This document shows positions 38,532 to 46,202 of a stretch of 64,000 bases of DNA, in pieces. The DNA is taken from NCBI RefSeq assembly GCF_000671395.1, contig NZ_AQQY01000008.1:50146-114145 (forward strand), written 5' to 3'. How positions within the stretch are numbered: position 1 is the first letter of the stretch; each line of letters opens with the position of its first letter. The position numbers were made by a program, and so were the translations under genes. The stretch is from Actibacterium atlanticum. GTDB taxonomy: Bacteria > Pseudomonadota > Alphaproteobacteria > Rhodobacterales > Rhodobacteraceae. The notes under the pieces were generated by a model that saw only the letters and a program-made list of their open reading frames with translations, did not search any database and was not told where the DNA came from.

Positions 38532-41500
38532 ATGTCCAGACCTGATCGAAACGAGCCCATCGCAATCATCGGCATGGACTGTATCTTCCCGAAGGCACCT
38601 GATCGGGTGTCGTTCTGGCAAAATATCGTCAACAAGGTCGACGCGGTGGACGATGCCCCCGCCGATTGGAACGGGGACCTTTATATGGACCCTGACAGCA
38701 CTGAAAACGACCGGGTTTACACGACCAAGGGTGGTTTTCTGGGCGATCTGGCGGTGTTCGACCCGCTGAAACACGGGGTTCCGCCCACGTCGATCAATGG
38801 TGGTGAGCCGGATCAGTTTCTGGCGCTGGAACTTGCCGCGCGCACGCTGGAAGACGCGCAGTTTGATGCACGCCCGGTGCCCGGTGATCGTGTGGCGGTT
38901 ATTCTGGGCCGCGGCACCTATATCAACCGTGGTTTCACCAGCGTAGTGCAGCACGGGATCATGCTTGACCGCTTTCTGGATGTACTGAAGAAGCTGCACC
39001 CGGAAACACAGGCGGATGAACTGGCCGCTGTTAAAAAAGAGCTGAAAGCTTCGCTGCCGCCGTTTAACGCAGAAATCGCCCCGGCTTTGGTGCCCAACCT
39101 TGTGACCGGGCGCATTGCCAACCGTCTGGATTTTCAGGGCGCGAATTACATCATTGATGCGGCTTGTGCCTCGTCGTTGATCGCGATGGAACGCGGCATC
39201 AATGACCTGCGCGCGGGCCTGTGCGATATGGCGATTGTCGGCGGCGTGCATGCCTCGACCCCTGCACCGATCTATCAGATTTTCTGCCAGATCGAGGCTT
39301 TGTCGAAGAAGGGGTCGATCAAGCCGTTTTCGGCCGAAGCGGACGGCACGCTTCTGGGTGAAGGCGTCGGTATATTGGCGATCAAACGCCTGTCGGATGC
39401 CGAAGCGGCGGGCGATAAGATTTATGCGCTGATGCGCGGGGTTGGGGTTGCCTCGGACGGTAAAGGTCTGGGCATGCTGGCCCCCCGGATCGAGGGCGAG
39501 GCTCTGGCCCTGCGCCGCGCTTATGAGCAAAGCGATGTGGACCCGTCCTCGGTCGGGCTGATCGAGGCCCATGGCACAGCCACATCAGTTGGTGACGCGA
39601 CCGAGGTCGAAGCGCTTGCCAATCAATTTGGCGGCCGCGCGTCTGAGGAACCCGATTGCGCCCTTGGCGCGGTGAAGTCGATGATCGGGCACTGTATTCC
39701 GGCGTCAGGATCGGCCGGTCTGATCAAAACCGCGATGGCTTTGTATCACCGTACCTTGCCCCCGACGTTGGTCGACACTCCGAACCCTGATTTGGGGATC
39801 GAAGACACGCCGTTTTACTTAAACACCGAAGCTCGCCCGTGGATTCACGGTGGACAAGAACCGCGCCGTGCAGGGGTAAATGCTTTTGGCTTTGGCGGGA
39901 TCAACGCCCATGCCGTGCTGGAAGAATACACCGGCGCGCCGCAGCCCAAGCCACAGATTACCCGCAGCTCCGAGGTGATCTTGCTGGACGGTGCCAGTGC
40001 CGAAGCCCTGACCGCCAAGATAGAGAACGTTGTTCAAACTCTTGGTGCCGAGGACGTGACCCTGCCTGCGTTGGCGCGTCAGGTGAATGCGCAAGGTGGA
40101 GACGGGGATTGGCGTGTTGGCGTTGTGGCTGCGGACAAGGCGGATGCCGAAGCCAAGCTGACCAAGATTGTCGACCGTATCAAAGCCGGTAAAACCAAGC
40201 TGAAAGACCGCAAGGGCGCCTATCTGGTCAGCAAGCCCTTGGCGCGTGACGGCAAGGTGGCCTTTATGTTCCCGGGTGAGGGCAGCCAACACACCGGCAT
40301 GCTGCGCGAGGTGATGTTGCATCACCCCGAAATGCGTGGCTGGTTCGATCTGGTCGATGGCGCCTTTGCCGATCACGCCCGCGCGCTGAAACCCAGTCAG
40401 GTGATTTACCCGCCGTCCTATGTTGCCTCTGAAGGCGAAGGCATCTGGCGCATGGACATCGGCCCCGAAGCCATCTTTGCCGCCAACCAATCCGTTGCCG
40501 CGCTCTATACCAAGATCGGGCTTAAAGCGGATATGTTGGTAGGGCACTCCACCGGCGAATACTCGGCGCTTTATGCCGCCGGGGTGACGCGTCGTGATGA
40601 TCCCACGCAGCTACAATCGGAAATGCGGGCGCTCAATGACGCCTACGAGGAAATGTCGCGCGACGGTGTGATTGCCGAAGGGGCTTTGGTGGCCATCGGC
40701 GCTGTGCCCGCCGACACGCTGAACGAGAAGCTGGAAGGGCGCGACGATGTCTATCTTGCGATGGACAACTGTCCCAACCAGAAGGTAATCGCGACCTTTA
40801 ACGACGACGCCCGTGCCTGGGCTGAAAAACTGGCCGGCGAGCTGGGCGGATTTGGCGAGACACTGCCGTTTGAACGCGCCTATCACAGCCCGGCGTTTTC
40901 GGGATTTTCGGAACGGCTTGATACGTTTCTGCAAGGCATGGAGCTGTCAGCCCCTGAATTGCCGGTCTATTCCTGTCTGTCTACGGGAACGTTCCCCGAC
41001 GACGCCGCAGGCATTCGTGAATTGACATCGGGCCAATGGGCCGGACGCGTGCGGTTCACCGAGACCCTGCAGAAGATGCATGAAGACGGGGCACGAATTT
41101 TCATCGAATGCGGCCCGCGCAACAACCTGACCGCTTTTGCCAACGATATTCTGCGTGGCAAACCGCATGTGGCTTTGGCGATGGACACGCCGGGCCGGGT
41201 GGGGCTGGATCAACTGAACCATTTCATTGCGCAGCTGTCTGTCGAAGGTGTGCAGCTGAATGTAGATGCATTCGCCGCTCCGGCTGAAGACTCCGCCGAA
41301 ACCAAAGGCCCCTCGCGCCCGCAGGTTTTGAAAATGGGTCTCCAGCCGATGGAGATGAAAAATGTGCCGCCGATCACCTCTAAGCCGGTGACAGAAAAGG
41401 TGGTCGAGAAAATCGTCGAAGTGCCGGTCGCAAAGGGCGATGCGCCCGCGCCGGTCGCGGCGTCACCCGAGGAACAGTTGGTGGCCTCGTATTTCGATAC

Positions 41501-43304
41501 GATGGAACAGTTTGTCTCGGCTGAACGGGACATCATGTCGGCCTATTTCGGCGCCTATACCGGGGCCCCCGAAAAAGCCGCACCTGCGCCGATGCCCGCA
41601 CCGGCTGTTCCGGTGACGGCAGAGCCGCTGCGCTTTCCGATGCTGACATCGTTTGAGCGATCGCCCGATGGCACAGCTTTGACCGCGCGCATTGAGGTCG
41701 ACGTGGCCCGCGCACCCTATTTGTTAGATCACAGTTTTGGACGCGGCATTTCTGCGTTGAATCAGGATTTGACCGGACTGCCCGTGGTGCCTTTGACCTT
41801 CACGATGGAGGCCTTGGCGCAAGCTGCCGCTGCCCTGCGCCCGAATTTGGTGGTCACCGCCATGAACGAAGTGCGCGCCTCGCGCTGGTTGGCGCTTGAT
41901 CGCCCTGTTCTGGCTGTTGAAGCCAGCGTTGAGCTGAAAGAAGAGGGGGCAACGACCCGCGTTCACGTGCGTCTGCGCGAAGCCGAAGGTCCTGCCCTGC
42001 GCCCGATCTTGGTTGAGGCCGAGGTCGAACTGGCTGCGACCCGCCCCGCTGCTCCTGTCGCCGCGCCGATGCAATATGGCGCCCAGCGGGACGTGTTCTG
42101 GAATCTGCAGGATGTGTACAGCAAGATAATGTTCCACGGGCCCAAGTTGCATGCCGTGGAAACCATGGACCTGACGGCGGTTGATGGGTGCGAAGGCACG
42201 CTGACCGGCCTGCCTTTGGATCAGCTTTACACTGGCATCCCACAACCGCAGTTCGAAACCGATCCGATCACGCTGGATGCCGTGGGGCAGCTGGTGGGCG
42301 TGTGGTCGGCGGAAATGCTGGACGAAGCCTTCCACATCTTCCCGTTCCGGGTTGAGAAACTGGAAATGTTTGGCCCGCCCCTTTCGCCAGGTGAAAAAGC
42401 CCGCTGCCGTTGTGCGATCAGCTTGATCGGTGTGGATGAAATGTCGAGCTATATCGACGTGGTCACCGCTGATGGCCATCTGCAATGCCGTATTCATGGC
42501 TGGTGGGACAAACGGTTTAATTTGCCCGAACGTTTCTTCCAGGCTCGTCTGGACCCGGCCCAAAATTCGGTTTCGCGCGCCCTGCCGGCGCCCGAAGGTG
42601 TCTCGGTGACGATGGTTGACGATCTTTCTACCGACTTGCTGGAAGGGTCTGGCGGGATTTGGGCCAAGGTTCTGGCTGGTTTGGTGCTGTCGCCGCCGGA
42701 ACGCGTCGATTGGGATGCGCTGGGGACCGCAACCGAGAAACGTCGCTGGGAATGGCTGCGCGGGCGGACTGCGGTAAAGGACGCCGTCAGAATGCTGAAA
42801 GCTGCGGGTATTCGCCCGGCGGATGTCGAGATTTTGCCAAGCGATGACACGCATGGCCCTTCAATCGGTGCGTCATGGCCTGCCGAGTGGGGCGCCGCCC
42901 CGCACCTGTCGATCTCGCACAAGGTGCAGATGGCGGTGGCGGTGGCTGTAGATTCCGCGCAATATGCGGGTGTCGGTATCGACATGGAGCAGATCAAAAC
43001 CCGTGATGCGGCGTTTTTGAACACAGCTTTCACCGAAGGTGAGCGCAAAATCATCGCCGACACGGCCCCGGGCACCCCGCGTGATCGCATGGTTGCCTTG
43101 ATGTGGTGCGCCAAAGAGGCTGTCGGAAAGGCATATGGCTCTGGTCTTGCCACGATGTTCGACAAGTTTGAGATTGTTTCCGCCGATGCCGGTGCAGAAC
43201 AGTTTCAGGTTCGTGAAATCACAACGGGTGACCTTGTATTTGCAAGCGCACTCAAGGAAATTGTTGGCGACATGGTTGCTGTTATAGCACTGCGGCCAGC
43301 GTAG
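38532..43304 (+). CDS. Multidomain synthase: KS-AT-DH-phosphopantetheinyl transferase
   Basis: A 1590-residue protein without an obvious ACP. Domains: KS about 8-475 with Cys212 (DAACASSLIA), His347 (EAHGTATSVGD) and His387 (MIGHCIPASG); AT about 570-910 with Ser673 (GHSTGEYSAL) and His785 (AYHSPAF); Pro-rich linker; product-template/double-hotdog DH about 1040-1350 with His1067 (LLDHSFG) and Asp1249/Gln1253 (DPITLDAVGQL); Sfp/AcpT-type phosphopantetheinyl transferase about 1420-1590 with GVGIDMEQ (Asp1484, Glu1486) and WCAKEAVGKAYG (Lys1528, Glu1529). All catalytic residues are present. It probably dehydrates intermediates on the upstream synthase's ACPs, primes a chain with its own KS/AT, and converts the operon's apo-ACPs to the holo form. 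The free ACP follows by 24 bp. Confidence 0.92.
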   Translation: MSRPDRNEPIAIIGMDCIFPKAPDRVSFWQNIVNKVDAVDDAPADWNGDLYMDPDSTENDRVYTTKGGFLGDLAVFDPLKHGVPPTSINGGEPDQFLALELAARTLEDAQFDARPVPGDRVAVILGRGTYINRGFTSVVQHGIMLDRFLDVLKKLHPETQADELAAVKKELKASLPPFNAEIAPALVPNLVTGRIANRLDFQGANYIIDAACASSLIAMERGINDLRAGLCDMAIVGGVHASTPAPIYQIFCQIEALSKKGSIKPFSAEADGTLLGEGVGILAIKRLSDAEAAGDKIYALMRGVGVASDGKGLGMLAPRIEGEALALRRAYEQSDVDPSSVGLIEAHGTATSVGDATEVEALANQFGGRASEEPDCALGAVKSMIGHCIPASGSAGLIKTAMALYHRTLPPTLVDTPNPDLGIEDTPFYLNTEARPWIHGGQEPRRAGVNAFGFGGINAHAVLEEYTGAPQPKPQITRSSEVILLDGASAEALTAKIENVVQTLGAEDVTLPALARQVNAQGGDGDWRVGVVAADKADAEAKLTKIVDRIKAGKTKLKDRKGAYLVSKPLARDGKVAFMFPGEGSQHTGMLREVMLHHPEMRGWFDLVDGAFADHARALKPSQVIYPPSYVASEGEGIWRMDIGPEAIFAANQSVAALYTKIGLKADMLVGHSTGEYSALYAAGVTRRDDPTQLQSEMRALNDAYEEMSRDGVIAEGALVAIGAVPADTLNEKLEGRDDVYLAMDNCPNQKVIATFNDDARAWAEKLAGELGGFGETLPFERAYHSPAFSGFSERLDTFLQGMELSAPELPVYSCLSTGTFPDDAAGIRELTSGQWAGRVRFTETLQKMHEDGARIFIECGPRNNLTAFANDILRGKPHVALAMDTPGRVGLDQLNHFIAQLSVEGVQLNVDAFAAPAEDSAETKGPSRPQVLKMGLQPMEMKNVPPITSKPVTEKVVEKIVEVPVAKGDAPAPVAASPEEQLVASYFDTMEQFVSAERDIMSAYFGAYTGAPEKAAPAPMPAPAVPVTAEPLRFPMLTSFERSPDGTALTARIEVDVARAPYLLDHSFGRGISALNQDLTGLPVVPLTFTMEALAQAAAALRPNLVVTAMNEVRASRWLALDRPVLAVEASVELKEEGATTRVHVRLREAEGPALRPILVEAEVELAATRPAAPVAAPMQYGAQRDVFWNLQDVYSKIMFHGPKLHAVETMDLTAVDGCEGTLTGLPLDQLYTGIPQPQFETDPITLDAVGQLVGVWSAEMLDEAFHIFPFRVEKLEMFGPPLSPGEKARCRCAISLIGVDEMSSYIDVVTADGHLQCRIHGWWDKRFNLPERFFQARLDPAQNSVSRALPAPEGVSVTMVDDLSTDLLEGSGGIWAKVLAGLVLSPPERVDWDALGTATEKRRWEWLRGRTAVKDAVRMLKAAGIRPADVEILPSDDTHGPSIGASWPAEWGAAPHLSISHKVQMAVAVAVDSAQYAGVGIDMEQIKTRDAAFLNTAFTEGERKIIADTAPGTPRDRMVALMWCAKEAVGKAYGSGLATMFDKFEIVSADAGAEQFQVREITTGDLVFASALKEIVGDMVAVIALRPA

Positions 43305-43328
43305 GGATGATTAATAAAAGGGTTCGGG

Positions 43329-43619
43329 ATGGCGAACATTAGTTATGACGACGCCTATGGCGTGTTGAAAGAGATCTTCGAGGATCTGGAAGACGATCTG
43401 GATAGCGATGGTGGCGAACTGGCCGCAGACTCTAAGCTGATTGATCTTGGCATGGAATCGATCAGTCTTGTGTACCTGGTGTCCGAGCTGCAGCAGCACT
43501 ATGGGCTGGGGGATGCCCTGTTCCGCAAAATGCGCGAAGAAGACAAACTGCTTGTCGACATGAGTGTCGGCGACATCATCAATTCGGTTGTCGAGTTGGG
43601 TTCAAAGGCATCCGCCTGA
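43329..43619 (+). CDS. Free-standing acyl carrier protein
   Basis: A 96-residue acidic protein with the carrier motif LGMESISLVYLVSEL; the phosphopantetheine-bearing serine is Ser44. It starts 24 bp after the second synthase and is likely modified by that synthase's C-terminal transferase. It may carry the starter unit, or hand the finished chain to downstream tailoring enzymes. The Glu before the serine, instead of Asp, is a minor departure from the common DSL motif. Confidence 0.9.
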   Translation: MANISYDDAYGVLKEIFEDLEDDLDSDGGELAADSKLIDLGMESISLVYLVSELQQHYGLGDALFRKMREEDKLLVDMSVGDIINSVVELGSKASA

Positions 43620-43635
43620 ATAGAAAGCGTTTTTC

Positions 43636-45237
43636 ATGACCAAAAGAGAAATCAAAACACTGCTGATCGGCCTTGATGGGGCCACCTATGATCTGCTGGA
43701 CCCGCTTGTCGAAGAGGGCATCATGCCCAACTTGGGCAAGATCATGAAGGAAGGTGCGCGGGGCATCCTGAAGTCGACAATCCACCCTTTGACCCCGCCT
43801 GCATGGACCACTATGACCACCGGTCGCACCCCCGGCAATCACGGTGTTTTTGATTTCATTCGCGTGGATCGCTCGGGCTCTAAACCGAACTACACGCTGG
43901 CCACGTCGGCCGATGTGATGGTGCCCACCATCTGGCAGATCGCTGATCGTGAGGGCCTGCGCGCCACCACGCTGAATTTCCCGGTGAACTTCCCCGCCAA
44001 GCCAATCAATGGCGTGGTGATTCCCGGTTATGTGCCTTGGTCTTATCTGGGTCGTGCGATTCACCCGCGTCCGGTGTTTAAGATGCTCAAGGAAAAGGGT
44101 GTCTTCAAAGCCTCGGAAATGTCGACCGACTGGCAGCATGAACGCAAGGCTGTACAGGGCTTGGGTGAAAACCAGCTGGAAGATTGGGTGAACTTCCACA
44201 TCGTGCGTGAAAAGCGCTGGCAGGACATTCTGCTGACCCTGATGGAAGAAGAGCCCTGCGAGCTGATGGCCGTTCTGTTTGATGGCGTCGATCGTATTCA
44301 GCACCTGTGCTATCACCTGATCGACCGCGAGACCCGCGATCAGTATCAGACCGAAGACGCCAAGAAGACCACCGAACTGGCGCTGCAGTATTACCGTGAT
44401 GTCGACAACTACATCGCCCAGATGATCGAGAAAGCCGGTCCTCAGGCGCAGGTGATGATCGTATCGGATCACGGGTTCACCCGTTCGGGCAGCCGTATTT
44501 TCTATGCCAACACCTGGCTGGAGCAAAAGGGCTGGTTGGATTGGATCGAAGGCACCCCGATGGATGATCAGGGCCGCGTTGCTCTGGACGAAAACACCGA
44601 AGCCTCGACCTTGATTGATTGGGAAACCACCAAGGCTTATGCGCTGAGTTCGTCGTCGAACGCGATCTTCATCCGTCAGTCGAATGCACCCGGTGAACCC
44701 GGCGTTGCCCCGGCCGACTACGAAGCCTTCCGCGACAAGATGATTGAGGCACTGTACGACCTGAAAGACCCCGATACCGGCAAGCCGGTTATCAAGCATG
44801 TCTTCAAACGCGAAGATGCGTTCCCCGGGGCCTATACTGATCGTGCACCTGACATCACGCTTATGCTGCACGATTACAGCTTTTTGTCGGTTCTGCGCGC
44901 CGATGCGCCGATCAAGGACCGTCAGGTGCCCTATGCCACGCACCACCCCGATGGCATCTTTGTCGCCACCGGCCCGGGCTTCAAAAAAGAGACCGCGCTG
45001 GACGATATGTACATCGCAGATGTGGCCCCCACGGCGATCTATTCGCTGGGTCTGTCGGTGCCTTCGGACATGGAAGGCAAGGTTTGCACTGCCGCCTATG
45101 ATGACGCTTATCTGGCTGAAAACGCGCTGACCTATGCAGATGTCGAAGCGTTGAAAGGCGATGCGGATATGTCGGCCCTGGATGCCGAGGCACAGGAGCA
45201 GATTAAAGAGCGGCTCAAGTCGCTTGGTTATCTGTAA
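43636..45237 (+). CDS. Type I phosphodiesterase / nucleotide pyrophosphatase-like protein
   Basis: A 533-residue enzyme of the alkaline phosphatase superfamily. Metal and nucleophile motifs are visible: Asp14 in LLIGLDGATYD, the Thr nucleophile region PPAWTTMTTGRTPGNHG (about 54-70), DGVDRIQHLCYH (about 215-226) and VSDHGFTRSG. There is no signal peptide, so it should act in the cytoplasm. Relatives hydrolyse or transfer phosphodiester groups. In a lipid-synthase operon it could remove or transfer a phosphate head group, or hydrolyse an activated nucleotide by-product; this is inference. It begins 16 bp after the ACP gene. Confidence 0.85.
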   Translation: MTKREIKTLLIGLDGATYDLLDPLVEEGIMPNLGKIMKEGARGILKSTIHPLTPPAWTTMTTGRTPGNHGVFDFIRVDRSGSKPNYTLATSADVMVPTIWQIADREGLRATTLNFPVNFPAKPINGVVIPGYVPWSYLGRAIHPRPVFKMLKEKGVFKASEMSTDWQHERKAVQGLGENQLEDWVNFHIVREKRWQDILLTLMEEEPCELMAVLFDGVDRIQHLCYHLIDRETRDQYQTEDAKKTTELALQYYRDVDNYIAQMIEKAGPQAQVMIVSDHGFTRSGSRIFYANTWLEQKGWLDWIEGTPMDDQGRVALDENTEASTLIDWETTKAYALSSSSNAIFIRQSNAPGEPGVAPADYEAFRDKMIEALYDLKDPDTGKPVIKHVFKREDAFPGAYTDRAPDITLMLHDYSFLSVLRADAPIKDRQVPYATHHPDGIFVATGPGFKKETALDDMYIADVAPTAIYSLGLSVPSDMEGKVCTAAYDDAYLAENALTYADVEALKGDADMSALDAEAQEQIKERLKSLGYL

Positions 45238-45242
45238 CAGAT

Positions 45243-46175
45243 ATGCCGCGCGCAACCCTCCGCCCGGGTCATGTGATCCACTACCAGCAGACGGGCCAAG
45301 GCCCAGATGTGGTGCTGATTCACGGCCTGTTTTGCAACATCGCCTTCTGGTGGTTTCGGGTTGCCCCGAAACTGGCGGAAACGCATCGCGTGACCGCGCT
45401 TGATCTGCGCGGCCACGGGTTCTCGGCGATGACGGGGGAAGGGTATCGCGCGGTTGATCTGGCCGAAGACGTGACCGAACTGATGACCCATCTGGGGATC
45501 AAGGACGCGCATCTTGTGGCCCATAGCTTTGGGGGTGCCGTGGCTTTGGCCGTGGCGACCACCGCCCCAGACCGGGTAAGCAAACTGACATTGGCTGATG
45601 CATGGGTGCCGTCGTTGCAAGCCATGCCTCCGCTTAACGATCAGGATGCCTGGCAAAAACTCAAGGGGCGGTTGGCCAAGCGCGGCATTGAAGTCGAAGG
45701 CGAAATGCCCCGTGTGGCACAGGCATTTTTTGAAGAGCTTCTGGACGCCGAAGACGAAGGCGGCGCTGCGGCAGCGAGCGCCTCGGGCGGGGCAGGGGCT
45801 TTTGCCGGGATGCAAGCCGGTGGCGGGCGTCAGCGCCCCACCCGCGCCATGCGTCGTTGGCGCGAGTTGATGGAACGTACACCGGCCAACGCCGAGTTCC
45901 GCGATCCTGCAGGGCTGAGCATGGATGACCTGAAGGCCGTGCGCGGTCCGGTCGACCTGATTTATGGCACCCGCTCGCGCTATCTAAAAAGCCGCGACGG
46001 GTTGCTTAAAGCGTTGCCGGATGCCAGACCGGTAGAGCTTGACGGAATGGGGCATTACTTTCCGCTGTTGCGGCCTGACGCGTTGCTACGCGCCATGGGC
46101 GAAAGCGGAAAAGCACCCGGCTTGACCCGGGGCAAAGAAACGTGGCGGGATCGCGCGGCTCAGGCCCGGCGATGA
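45243..46175 (+). CDS. Alpha/beta hydrolase with Gly/Ala-rich cap insertion
   Basis: A 310-residue alpha/beta hydrolase: oxyanion strand VVLIHGLFCNIAFWW, nucleophile Ser95 in VAHSFGGAVAL, catalytic His in LDGMGHYFPLL. Within the cap, about residues 170-210, there is an unusual insertion (GGAAAASASGGAGAFAG then MQAGGGRQRPTRAMRRW). It may release the chain from the synthase or cleave an ester of the product. It begins 5 bp after the phosphodiesterase gene. The insertion resembles Gly-rich/Arg-rich segments in three other proteins of this region. Confidence 0.87.
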   Translation: MPRATLRPGHVIHYQQTGQGPDVVLIHGLFCNIAFWWFRVAPKLAETHRVTALDLRGHGFSAMTGEGYRAVDLAEDVTELMTHLGIKDAHLVAHSFGGAVALAVATTAPDRVSKLTLADAWVPSLQAMPPLNDQDAWQKLKGRLAKRGIEVEGEMPRVAQAFFEELLDAEDEGGAAAASASGGAGAFAGMQAGGGRQRPTRAMRRWRELMERTPANAEFRDPAGLSMDDLKAVRGPVDLIYGTRSRYLKSRDGLLKALPDARPVELDGMGHYFPLLRPDALLRAMGESGKAPGLTRGKETWRDRAAQARR

Positions 46176-46202
46176 CCCGTAAAGAGAAGGCGGAGAGCGG
46201 AC

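Noticed and set aside
43579..45255. A 558-codon minus-strand open frame
   Set aside because: It mirrors the phosphodiesterase gene, which has clear motifs; the antisense frame has none.
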